The translations under genes and the position numbers were made by a program. DNA of 64,000 nucleotides, from the NCBI GenBank assembly GCA_910575435.1, contig CAJTGI010000010.1, positions 95,501-159,500 on the forward strand, given 5' to 3'. This stretch comes from Clostridiaceae bacterium (GTDB lineage Bacteria > Bacillota > Clostridia > Lachnospirales > Lachnospiraceae). Below the pieces are notes generated by a model. It saw nothing but the letters and a program-made list of their open reading frames with translations, was not told the origin of the DNA and did not search any database. This document shows positions 8,062-15,397 of the stretch, one piece after another (position 1 is the first letter of the stretch; each line of letters opens with the position of its first letter).

Positions 8062-9816
8062 TTACCGAAACCAGAAATCCTTAAAATCCTTTTTGCACAC
8101 CCTGTAGGGGCGGGTCTGGGTAGCGTATTCGCGAATCAGCCTCCCCGTAGTATCCGCCTCCTTGAAAGACTTGGCATCGCTATGGCAATAAATGTACTGA
8201 TCGCCATCTAAAATGTAGTTTCCATCCTTTTGATTCCCCTCCACCTTATTCTTGATCTTTAACTGATAGGTATTCGTCGTCTCATCCACACGGAAAGACA
8301 GATAATAGGAATTGCCATTCGCCTTGGCTCCCGTCCCCACATTGTTGCTAAACATAGTCAGGTCGTACTGCCCCTCCGCCGACCGCTTCTTATACCCGAT
8401 CGCCTCCTGGCCATACTGAGACATAAAGGGGTCTGGCACTACCGGCTTCTTAAGAATATTCCTGATTGCCGGAGTAGAAGTAGGCTCTGATTCGCCTTCT
8501 TCCGATGCCTTCGCCAGCACCTTCTTCTGTAGATTCTTATAAGACCCATATATCTTCTTATCCGCAATGATATAATTTAATTTAGGAAGCAGGCTCCCTA
8601 CATTGCTCACATGGAAGACGCTCGACAATTTTCTGGAACTTAGCAGCAGCTTATTGGTTCCAGTCACCTGGATGGAATTCAGGTCAATCCAGTTCACGCT
8701 CTTCTTCTTTGCCTGTTGTACAGATTTCCGGTAAACGCTCTTTAGCACATCCTCCATATCCAGCACCTGGGAAACCTTCCCCGTCTCCAATTCCACCTGC
8801 AGCACTTTGCTCCTGGGGCTTGCCCCCTTCTGCTTTGCCGTAGCAATGGCATAGACATTGCCATATCCATCATAGACAAACTCTCCCTCCTGGTCATAGC
8901 CATTGATGGCAATGGCTTTCGTCACCTGGCCCAGGGAATTGATTTGCACCAGCTGATTGGGGGACGTGGCATAGGTCAGGGTATCATAAATCTGCTCCAT
9001 ATTCCGCCCTATGTAGTGGTTCGTGGGAATCTCCCCCCGCAGCACGCCGGAATTGTCGTAGAGCAGAATCGCCGTCTGACTGGTCTTCCCAGACTTCCTG
9101 CCCTCCTGAAACACAGTAAACAGACCATTGGAAATAGTTTTCTTGCTCACGCCCTTCTTGCTAGCCAGGCGAGTTGGCACCCCCGCCGGGCTGGCAGGAA
9201 TATCGATGGAGAATGTCTTCGTCTCAGACAATTCATCATTCTGGTTAAATAATTTCAAATGAATATAATTGGTCTGGCCTGGAACCAATCCCACCAGCTG
9301 ATATTCATGCTCCTTTGTCACCTTTCCGGCATTTTTTGCGTAGGCAGTTCTGGTAAAGTCTGAAATAGAAGCATCTCTCACAGAAATTGTATATCTCACA
9401 TAACAATTTCCCTTCGTCTCAAAATACACATACATGGAACTTCTGTTAGTGCCATAGGGATTGTACGCCCACAATGCATCCTCCGTGGAGAACGCCTTAT
9501 TTTTCTTGATTGCGGTCAGATTTTCCTCCACGGAAGCCGATTTGGGGACGGAATAAATCTCCTCCACGGAAGAGAAATCGGTAGTCACCACATTCTTCTC
9601 GCTTCCAGACAGATGCAGTGGAATGATATCCACTTCCTTAATCTGATCCAGGACTTTCCCCTTCTGCTCCTCCTGCAAATCCCGCTCCTCCTTCAGCAGG
9701 GCCTGCTCCTTCTCCTCAATCTCCTTGGACATATTATTCATCTTCCACAAAAAAGCGCCAGTGCCCGCCAAAAGCACCACCAGCGTAATGATAATAACTC
9801 GCAACTTCTTCTTCAT
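8062..9816 (-). CDS. Membrane-anchored arylsulfotransferase-like protein, probably inactive
   Basis: A 584-residue protein with an N-terminal membrane anchor (KKKLRVIIITLVVLLAGTGA), a charged coiled coil (residues 29-60), and a beta-rich body resembling the arylsulfotransferase (ASST) family, with recognisable blocks IPTNHYIGRNMEQI, DGYGNVYAIAT, NWIDLNSIQ...LLLSSR and YGQEAIGY...YDLTMFSNN. From memory, active family members carry histidine in the corresponding positions (HHD-like, WxHxNS, GQHA); here I see none of them (EFVYD, WIDLNS, GQEA). It may be a structural or binding paralogue. ATG at 9816 chosen because GAGG lies 7 nt upstream; a GTG at 9822 is an alternative. Confidence 0.7.
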   Translation of the reverse strand: MKKKLRVIIITLVVLLAGTGAFLWKMNNMSKEIEEKEQALLKEERDLQEEQKGKVLDQIKEVDIIPLHLSGSEKNVVTTDFSSVEEIYSVPKSASVEENLTAIKKNKAFSTEDALWAYNPYGTNRSSMYVYFETKGNCYVRYTISVRDASISDFTRTAYAKNAGKVTKEHEYQLVGLVPGQTNYIHLKLFNQNDELSETKTFSIDIPASPAGVPTRLASKKGVSKKTISNGLFTVFQEGRKSGKTSQTAILLYDNSGVLRGEIPTNHYIGRNMEQIYDTLTYATSPNQLVQINSLGQVTKAIAINGYDQEGEFVYDGYGNVYAIATAKQKGASPRSKVLQVELETGKVSQVLDMEDVLKSVYRKSVQQAKKKSVNWIDLNSIQVTGTNKLLLSSRKLSSVFHVSNVGSLLPKLNYIIADKKIYGSYKNLQKKVLAKASEEGESEPTSTPAIRNILKKPVVPDPFMSQYGQEAIGYKKRSAEGQYDLTMFSNNVGTGAKANGNSYYLSFRVDETTNTYQLKIKNKVEGNQKDGNYILDGDQYIYCHSDAKSFKEADTTGRLIREYATQTRPYRVCKKDFKDFWFR

Positions 9817-9843
9817 AACCACACCTCATTTTTGCGCAACTGC

Positions 9844-10281
9844 TTAGGAACTGTGTTCCTTTACCACCAGAGACGATAATTTTTGATATAGTTCCGGAAA
9901 TTCCTTCTTTACCCGCAAGGGCTTCATATCGCAATCCAGAAAGCAATGCCCAGTCCTTCCCCTGGTGCATAGCTGCTGGGTGCCCTCATGATATATTTCA
10001 TAGGAAACTTCCAGTTTGATCCCATGATATTTGGCAAAGCGGCTCTCAATCCGAATGTTATCGTCATACTGCAACGGCCTGACATACTCGCATTCCACAA
10101 AGGTCACAGGAATGATGATTCCCATCTCCTCGATATTTCTATAAGACATGCCACTCTGAGCCATCAGATCCAGCCTGGCTTCCTCAAAAAACCGAATGTA
10201 GTTGGAGTGATGGACAATGCCCATGCAGTCCGTCTCATAATAATTGACTTTCCTTCGGTATATCGCCATACCGTTTTCCAT
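9844..10281 (-). CDS. Acyl-CoA thioesterase, 4-hydroxybenzoyl-CoA thioesterase family
   Basis: A 145-residue hotdog-fold protein of the YbgC/FadM type. The motif YYETDCMGIVHHSNYIRFFEEAR contains the catalytic aspartate-type region; the middle has EYVRPLQYDDNIRIESRF. It probably hydrolyses short or medium acyl-CoA esters in the cytoplasm; the substrate is not known. The start at 10281 follows GGGAGG by 10 nt; an in-frame GTG at 10299 lacks a ribosome site of its own. The gene ends 27 nt before the arylsulfotransferase-like gene, so the two may be co-transcribed. Confidence 0.88.
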   Translation of the reverse strand: MENGMAIYRRKVNYYETDCMGIVHHSNYIRFFEEARLDLMAQSGMSYRNIEEMGIIIPVTFVECEYVRPLQYDDNIRIESRFAKYHGIKLEVSYEIYHEGTQQLCTRGRTGHCFLDCDMKPLRVKKEFPELYQKLSSLVVKEHSS

Positions 10282-10333
10282 TCTACCACATCCTCCCACT
10301 TATTTCTATAGAAAGTATCTACCTTCTCTCTAT

Positions 10334-10438
10334 GACTGTGAATAGTAAGTTACCATTCGCAGCCGCTCATCCCCTCATGCGATAGCCCCGTTGCCTAACG
10401 GCATCGGTCGTTGCGTTTCCATGACTGTGAATAGTAAC
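10334..10438. repeat. MITE-related repeat R1, copy a
   Basis: Two direct copies of ACTGTGAATAGTAA (10335 and 10424) flank a segment starting GTTACCATTCGCAG and containing CATGCGATAGCCCCGTTGCC and TAACGGCATCGGT. From 10349 to 10438 the ends form imperfect terminal inverted repeats of 14 bp. It matches one half of the complete element at 37715-37908. It lies between the thioesterase gene and the cold-shock gene promoter. Confidence 0.7.
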
Positions 10439-10487
10439 AACAGTAACAGTATACCACAAGAAAGAAACGATTCCCAGCATTATTTCA

Positions 10488-10516
10488 TTGACACTTCCCA
10501 ACGGATATGATAGATT
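10488..10516 (+). promoter_or_regulatory. Predicted SigA promoter of the cold-shock gene
   Basis: TTGACA at 10488-10493 and TAGATT at 10511-10516 are 17 bp apart, giving a leader of about 50-60 nt. The leader contains TGTTGGCAAA and TTTGACAACA, which can pair to form a hairpin next to the AGGAGG ribosome site. Confidence 0.5.
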
Positions 10517-10575
10517 ATATATGTTGGCAAAAAAATGTCATTTGACAACAGAATATATTTTTAGGAGGCAGTACA

Positions 10576-10776
10576 ATGAAAGGAACAGTGAAATGGTTTA
10601 ATGCCAAAAAGGGATTCGGCTTTATCTCAGACGAGACAGGAAAAGATGTATTCGTACACTTCTCTGCTCTTCAGATGGACGGGTTCAAAGTTCTCGACGA
10701 GGGTGAAGAAGTAGAATTCGACGTTGTAAACGGTGAAAAGGGACCTCAGGCATCAAACGTAGTTAGAATCGGCTAA
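10576..10776 (+). CDS. csp: Cold-shock domain protein
   Basis: A 66-residue single cold-shock domain, the usual length for the CspA/CspB family. The RNA-binding motifs KGFGFIS (RNP1) and VFVHFSAL (RNP2) are intact. It acts as an RNA chaperone in the cytoplasm, melting secondary structure at low temperature or during growth changes. It has its own promoter and leader on the plus strand, in a region where neighbours are on the minus strand, and a strong AGGAGG site. Confidence 0.97.
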   Translation: MKGTVKWFNAKKGFGFISDETGKDVFVHFSALQMDGFKVLDEGEEVEFDVVNGEKGPQASNVVRIG

Positions 10777-10928
10777 TTTTGCACAGTTATAATCAAGAAT
10801 CATTCAAAATTTTTATAGATAAGTGTTTGATTGATACTATTCCATGTGTTCCGGATGGTACGCAGATATAGTTACCTTTTATTTCATTTTATTTTAAAAG
10901 TTTAGAAATTCGTATTAGGTTGTAACCT

Positions 10929-10958
10929 AAAAAGAACCGCAGCAATGCGGTTCTTTTT
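10929..10958. terminator. Bidirectional intrinsic terminator between csp and glgA
   Basis: AAAAAGAACCGC and GCGGTTCTTTTT form a perfect 12-bp stem with a 6-nt loop. The T-tract is present on both strands, so it can end the convergent csp (+) and glgA (-) transcripts. Confidence 0.92.
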
Positions 10959-10990
10959 ATAATGTAAAAGTAAAGCCAAGTGAAACTCGC

Positions 10991-12427
10991 TTATAGTCTC
11001 CTATATAAATCAGCATATTTCCCAGCAGAATTTCCCCAGGAGAAATCCATAGCCATGCCCCTGTCAATGATTTTATTCCACTCGCGCTTCCTATTATAGT
11101 ACACGTCCTTCGCATAGCGAATCGTATCCAGCATCTCATGGGCATTGTAGTTGCAGAACGAGAAGCCCGTTCCCTTGCTCTCATACTCATTGTATGGCTC
11201 CACTGTATCCCGAAGCCCTCCTGTCTCCCGCACGATGGGCACCGTGCCATAGCGCAGGCTCATCAGCTGGCTCAATCCGCAGGGCTCAAACAGGGACGGC
11301 ATCAAAAATGCATCGCATGCCGCATATATCTTGTGAGACCGCTCGTTGGAATAAAAGATATTCGCAGACACCCTGTCATGGTACTTCCACTCAAAGTGGC
11401 GGAATAAATTCTCATACCGCTCTTCCCCTGTGCCCAGCACCACCAGCTGGGTATCCTCGGCACAAATTTCCTCAATCACGTAGTCAATCAGGTCAAAGCC
11501 CTTCTGGTCCGTGAGCCGGGAAACGATGCCGATCATGAATTTCTTATCATTTTCCTCCAAGCCCAACTCCCTCTGCAAGCCACGCTTATTCTTCACCTTC
11601 TCCTTGCGGAATGTCTTGGCAGAGTAATTCTGGAAAATCATCGGATCCGTCTCCGGATTGTATTCATTGTAATCCAAACCATTCACGATGCCCACCAGGG
11701 AATTGCTCCTAGCTCGCATCAATCCGTCAAGATGCTCCCCATAGAAGGGCATCTTAATCTCCTCCGCATAGGAATCGCTCACCGTGGTAACCATGTCCGA
11801 ATAGACGATGCCCCCCTTGAGGTAATTGGCATCTCCGTAGGCTTCCAACTTATCCGCAGAAAAGAAATAAGATTTCAGTCCCGTGATGTCCTTCACCTTC
11901 TGCAGATTCCAGATTCCCTGAAACTTCAGGTTGTGTATGGTCATAATCGTCTTAATGTCGTGGTAAAAGGGATTCTCCGCAAACATATCTTTCAAATACA
12001 CCGGAATCAATCCTGTCTGCCAGTCATGGCAGTGAATGATGTCCGGACGAAAATCAATGCTGGGCAATGCAGAGAGAGACGCCTTGCAGAAAAAGGCAAA
12101 TTTCTCGATATCCTCATGGATATTTCCATAGGGCTGGAATCCTGCAAAATAGAATTCATTGTCTACGAAATAGAATTTCACTCCCTCGAATTCCATCTCA
12201 AGAATCCCAACATACTGCTTTCTCCATGCCAGATCAATATAGAAATGGGTAACATAATTCATCTCCTGCTTCCACTTCTCAGGAATGCAGGCATATTTGG
12301 GAATCATGACCCTCACGTCAAACTCTTTCTGATTAAAATACTTTGGCAGCGACCCCACCACGTCCGCAAGCCCCCCTGTCTTGATAAAGGGCACGCATTC
12401 AGACGCTACAAACAATACATTTTTCAT
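10991..12427 (-). CDS. glgA: Glycogen synthase (ADP-glucose)
   Basis: A 478-residue GT5 enzyme. The N-terminus MKNVLFVASECVPFIKTGGL holds the KTGGL ADP-glucose-binding motif; the C-terminal half has GIVSRLTDQKGFDLI and MPSLFEPCGLSQLMSLRYGT with the conserved glutamate and GTVPIVRETGGL. It elongates alpha-1,4-glucan from ADP-glucose in the cytoplasm. The start at 12427 follows GGAGG by 7 nt; a longer frame upstream has no ribosome site and reads into the leader repeat. No glgC, glgD or branching enzyme gene is nearby, so the rest of the pathway is elsewhere. Confidence 0.95.
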   Translation of the reverse strand: MKNVLFVASECVPFIKTGGLADVVGSLPKYFNQKEFDVRVMIPKYACIPEKWKQEMNYVTHFYIDLAWRKQYVGILEMEFEGVKFYFVDNEFYFAGFQPYGNIHEDIEKFAFFCKASLSALPSIDFRPDIIHCHDWQTGLIPVYLKDMFAENPFYHDIKTIMTIHNLKFQGIWNLQKVKDITGLKSYFFSADKLEAYGDANYLKGGIVYSDMVTTVSDSYAEEIKMPFYGEHLDGLMRARSNSLVGIVNGLDYNEYNPETDPMIFQNYSAKTFRKEKVKNKRGLQRELGLEENDKKFMIGIVSRLTDQKGFDLIDYVIEEICAEDTQLVVLGTGEERYENLFRHFEWKYHDRVSANIFYSNERSHKIYAACDAFLMPSLFEPCGLSQLMSLRYGTVPIVRETGGLRDTVEPYNEYESKGTGFSFCNYNAHEMLDTIRYAKDVYYNRKREWNKIIDRGMAMDFSWGNSAGKYADLYRRL

Positions 12428-12450
12428 GCTAACCTCCTTCTTCCCTAAAC

Positions 12451-12508
12451 TGACATGCTGCATTATTGCGACATTGACGCTTTCCAGCAGCAGCATTCGT
12501 AAAAGCGG
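12451..12508 (-). repeat. Leader hairpin repeat R2, copy c (upstream of glgA, diverged)
   Basis: Starts TGACATGCTGC and ends TTTCCAGCAGCAGCATTCG then TAAAAGCGG, matching copies a and b except for an inserted stretch of about 20 nt inside the stem region. It lies directly before the glgA ribosome site. Confidence 0.5.
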
Positions 12509-12584
12509 AAAATAAAATACCTTACAATTAAGTATACTAAATATTTCCTCTAAATGGAAGAAGTTTTTAAATAAACTTTATACC

Positions 12585-12655
12585 GTTACTATTCTAGTTA
12601 CTATTCACGGTCGTTCATCCCTTCATTCGATAGACCCGCTGCCTAACGGCATCGT
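12585..12655. repeat. MITE-related repeat R1, copy b
   Basis: Contains GTTACTATTC at 12585, then GTTACTATTCACGG at 12597 followed by CATCCCTTCATTCGATAGAC and CCGCTGCCTAACGGCATCG. This matches the half-element seen in the complete MITE at 37715-37908. It runs directly into repeat R3 copy a. Confidence 0.65.
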
Positions 12656-12656
12656 G

Positions 12657-12710
12657 TCTACACTCCGTTTCGGTCCGTGCTGAACAGACATCCACCGGAT
12701 GTCTGGCACC
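12657..12710. repeat. Repeat R3, copy a (downstream of spo0A)
   Basis: A 54-bp stretch starting TCTACACTCCG and ending ATGTCTGGCACC, with the hairpin AGACATCC/GGATGTCT. It matches the inverted stretch at 42810-42863 at about 48 of 54 positions by eye. It ends 5 bp before the spo0A stop and may serve as its 3' end structure. Confidence 0.6.
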
Positions 12711-12715
12711 GTTTC

Positions 12716-13504
12716 TTACGCTCGCATCTTGTATTCCAGCCGAATCTTATCGGCAATCAATGCCACAAATTCCGAATTGGTGGGCTTCCCCTTTCGAGAA
12801 TTGACAGTATATCCGAAAAGTTCCTCAATGGTGTCCATCTTCCCCCGGCTCCACGCCACCTCGATTGCATGGCGGATTGCCCGCTCCACCCTGCTTGACG
12901 TGGTCTTATGGTTCTTCGCAATAGTGGGGTAGAGCCTTTTGGTAATAGAGCCCATGATTTCCCCATCATTCACCGACATGACGATGGCATCCCTCAGGTA
13001 CTGGTATCCCTTGATATGGGCTGGCACGCCAATCTCATGGATGATATTCGTCACATCCGCTTCCAGAGATCCCACCTTGCTGGGCTGGGGATTCTCAAAC
13101 ACAGTATTAATCACCTTTCTGTCACAATCTTTCCCAGCGCCTACGGCCCGCACTCTGGATACCAGCACTCTGGTATCGAAAGGCTTCAGGATATAATAGG
13201 CAGCCCCCAGGGCAAAGGCATGCTCCGTCACGCTCTCCTGGCTCACCGCTGACACCACGATAAATTTAGGAACCTCCTCCTGGCTATTCCTCAATCGCTC
13301 CATCACGCCCAGTCCATCTATCTTCGGCATGATTAGGTCAAGCAGAACTACATCGGGCTTCAACAAATGAATCATCTTCAATGCCTCTTCCCCATCTGCC
13401 GCCGTACCTACCACCTGTATGTCTTCCTCCTTGGTTAGAGCCTCTTTCAGTAAGTTCACGATTCTTCTGTTGTCGTCCACCAATAAAACTTTTACTTCCT
13501 GCAT
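12716..13504 (-). CDS. spo0A: Sporulation master regulator Spo0A
   Basis: A 262-residue response regulator. The receiver has the acidic pair VDDNRRI, phosphoacceptor Asp56 in [14 protein letters not shown] and the conserved lysine in ILKPFD. The C-terminal DNA-binding domain contains [20 protein letters not shown] and [16 protein letters not shown], the near-invariant recognition helix that reads 0A boxes. It drives entry into sporulation after phosphorelay or direct kinase input. The start MQEVKVLL at 13504 follows AAAGGAA. It closes the recN-spoIVB-spo0A order typical of spore formers and has its own long upstream regulatory region. Confidence 0.98.
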   Translation of the reverse strand: MQEVKVLLVDDNRRIVNLLKEALTKEEDIQVVGTAADGEEALKMIHLLKPDVVLLDLIMPKIDGLGVMERLRNSQEEVPKFIVVSAVSQESVTEHAFALGAAYYILKPFDTRVLVSRVRAVGAGKDCDRKVINTVFENPQPSKVGSLEADVTNIIHEIGVPAHIKGYQYLRDAIVMSVNDGEIMGSITKRLYPTIAKNHKTTSSRVERAIRHAIEVAWSRGKMDTIEELFGYTVNSRKGKPTNSEFVALIADKIRLEYKMRA

Positions 13505-13561
13505 GCTGCTTTCCTTTCTGTTTTCAGCCAACTTTGCCTATTTTCTAAGCCTATCATATAT

Positions 13562-13634
13562 TGACATGCCGCTTCCAGCGGCATCATCATACGTAAAAGT
13601 CGATTGCTCCGTGCTATGCACTCTTACAATCGCC
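13562..13634 (-). repeat. Leader hairpin repeat R2, copy b (upstream of spo0A)
   Basis: Starts with TGACATGCCGCTTCCAGCGG, identical to copy a over the hairpin, followed by CGTAAAAGTCG and TGCACTCTTACAAT. It lies in the spo0A leader, 58 bp upstream of the start codon. Confidence 0.7.
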
Positions 13635-13664
13635 ACCTATATTCGCAATCCGTCCTATCGGAAA

Positions 13665-13757
13665 CATGAATAAGCATATTGCTTATTCATGTTATTGCAT
13701 CATTTCGGTGGTGCGCCAAATGTCCAAGCCTGCCTACATGCAAGCATGTGGCAGGCT
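13665..13757 (-). other. Two hairpins in the spo0A leader
   Basis: 13665-13691 is CATGAATAAGCA-TAT-TGCTTATTCATG, a perfect 12-bp stem. 13727-13757 holds AGCCTGCC and GGCAGGCT arms with an inner ACATGC/GCATGT stem. Both lie between the predicted spo0A promoters and the gene, so they would be in the mRNA leader. Neither has a long T-tract on the minus strand, so terminator function is doubtful. Confidence 0.6.
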
Positions 13758-13784
13758 CGTCCACTTGTCTTTACTTTTACAGTA

Positions 13785-13840
13785 ATTATATGCATGTCCA
13801 GAAAGTTCTCTCAACTAAAATGAAAGCCTACATTTCGACA
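13785..13840 (-). promoter_or_regulatory. Predicted spo0A promoter region: 0A box, SigH-like and SigA-like promoters
   Basis: On the minus strand, TGTCGAA (13834-13840) is an exact 0A box. It is followed by GTAGGCTTT, an 11-nt spacer and AGAGAACTT (13803-13831), each element one mismatch from the SigH consensus as I know it. TTGAGA (13809-13814) and a perfect TATAAT (13785-13790), 18 bp apart, give an overlapping SigA promoter. This arrangement fits autoregulation of spo0A through SigH and Spo0A~P. The leader would be about 280 nt. Confidence 0.6.
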
Positions 13841-13865
13841 TTCTTATTGGTTTCTCGTGATACCG

Positions 13866-15059
13866 CTACAGCATATTCTCTATAAACGTGCCGTACCCCC
13901 CTGTGGGATCATTTACGAACACATGAGTGATGGCCCCGATTACCTTTCCATTCTGGATAATGGGCGCCCCGCTCATTCCCTGCACGATTCCCCCGGTGCG
14001 GCTTAATAATTTCTGATCCGTCATCTTCACAACCATTCCCTTATTCCCCTTAGAATTGATATGGATTTCCTCGATAGATATCTCGAATCGCTCCAGCTTC
14101 GTCCCCAGCTGGCACTGTATCCAAGCCTTGCCCTTTTTCACATCCTGCTTTAGGCCGATGGGCATGGCATCCTCCTCCCGATAGGCGTATTCCTGATTCT
14201 GGATGCTTCCCGTGATTCCCAATCCAGTATTGCTTTCAATAGTGCCAATGCAGTTATTTTTTCCCAAGACAACGCTGCCCACCAGTTCCCCCGGCGTTCC
14301 CCGCTTCCCCTTCCGTATGTCTTCAATCTGGGCAGGATACACGGTTCCTTTTTCCAGCGGAATCACCTTTCCCGTATCAATATCCGTGACCCCATGTCCC
14401 AGCGCAGCATACTGGTTCTTGCTGGTGACGAACGCTAGCGTCCCGATGCCCTCCGTATCCTCCCGCAGCCAGATTCCCAGCCGATACGCCCCATCCTTTC
14501 CCTGGATGGCATCCACTTTCACCCGAATCGCATTGCCATTCCTCCGCACGCCCAGGGTAATTCTCTTCTTCCCGCTGCCGTCAATGGCATCCACCACCTC
14601 ATCAATATTTTTCACGCTCTTGCCCTCCACCCGGTAAATGGTATCCCCGGGCTGGAGGATATCCTTTGCCGGCTCATAGGACATGCCGTCCTTTCCCTGA
14701 ACCTTAGCCGTCCCCAGAACCATCACCCCGTCAGACTGGATATAAAGCCCCACCGCCCTGCCGGAGGGCATCACCTTCTCCTCCTCAATCACATCGAATT
14801 TAATATTTTTATAGTGGAATAGACCGAACAGCTTTAGTTCTGCCTGATAGCTTCCCAGAGCGCTCACAGGAACGGACTGGGGTTCCTCCACGCCAAACAT
14901 GTTAAAATCTATCTTTGCATTCCGCTCCACCTGATTCTGAAAGAAATAGATATGATTCGGTATTTTCTGCTCTAATTTCTGCCAATACCAAATGCCAATC
15001 ACGGCGGTATTAACCACAAGCACCATAAATAACAGCAAGCGATACTTTCTTTTTTCCAT
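13866..15059 (-). CDS. spoIVB: SpoIVB serine peptidase
   Basis: A 397-residue S55 peptidase. It has an N-terminal membrane anchor (residues 6-24), a PDZ domain (about 110-195, with VLGTAKVQGKDG and DILQPGDTIYRVEGK), and the peptidase domain with the histidine in AALGHGVTDIDTG and the nucleophile serine in GIVQGMSGAPIIQNGKVIGA. It is made in the forespore, secreted into the intermembrane space and triggers pro-SigmaK processing. AGGAGG lies just before the ATG. A terminator-like hairpin lies only 27 nt upstream of the start. It sits between recN and spo0A as in other spore formers. Confidence 0.96.
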   Translation of the reverse strand: MEKRKYRLLLFMVLVVNTAVIGIWYWQKLEQKIPNHIYFFQNQVERNAKIDFNMFGVEEPQSVPVSALGSYQAELKLFGLFHYKNIKFDVIEEEKVMPSGRAVGLYIQSDGVMVLGTAKVQGKDGMSYEPAKDILQPGDTIYRVEGKSVKNIDEVVDAIDGSGKKRITLGVRRNGNAIRVKVDAIQGKDGAYRLGIWLREDTEGIGTLAFVTSKNQYAALGHGVTDIDTGKVIPLEKGTVYPAQIEDIRKGKRGTPGELVGSVVLGKNNCIGTIESNTGLGITGSIQNQEYAYREEDAMPIGLKQDVKKGKAWIQCQLGTKLERFEISIEEIHINSKGNKGMVVKMTDQKLLSRTGGIVQGMSGAPIIQNGKVIGAITHVFVNDPTGGYGTFIENML

Positions 15060-15080
15060 AAATTCCTCCTGTACAACATA

Positions 15081-15113
15081 GAAAAACTGGTATATTTGTT
15101 ATCATATACCAGT
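15081..15113 (-). terminator. Intrinsic terminator in the recN-spoIVB gap
   Basis: On the minus strand ACTGGTATAT and ATATACCAGT form a perfect 10-bp stem with an 8-nt loop, followed by TTTTTC. It would end recN transcription, yet it stands only about 20 nt before the spoIVB ribosome site, which leaves no room for a separate spoIVB promoter downstream of it. Confidence 0.7.
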
Positions 15114-15397
15114 CCGGAAAAATTATGCATTATTGCTATTCATGGGCAATCAATGTAAAAGATAATTTCCCATTATCCATCGAATCTTTGATTTTTGCAG
15201 ACCGCATCAACAAAGTAAATGATGTTTTTTGCTGCAAAATTTTGCGCTGCATCCGAGAAAAGAAAAATTGGTCACGCCGCCAGACAACAAAGTATAAGCT
15301 ACGCTTATACTTGCGGCTTTCGTGAGAGGACTTTGCTTTGTGACGCTCGGATCAATGCGTGCTCTGTGCAATGTCTGAGCAGCATGCACCGTAGTAA
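15114..15397. other. Gene-free stretch between recN and spoIVB
   Basis: No coding region is supported. It contains the hairpin AGTATAAGC-TAC-GCTTATACT (15291-15311) inside a larger CCGC/GCGG clamp, and paired fragments ATCCGAG and CTCGGAT (about 15251 and 15343). A sequence GCATA-N17-TATGATA on the minus strand (about 15100-15127) loosely resembles a SigF/SigG promoter for spoIVB and overlaps the terminator hairpin. Confidence 0.5.

Noticed and set aside
12585..12715. The repeats near spo0A as a CRISPR array
   Set aside because: There is no regular spacer-repeat pattern; the repeats are palindromic single units with relatives elsewhere in the window.
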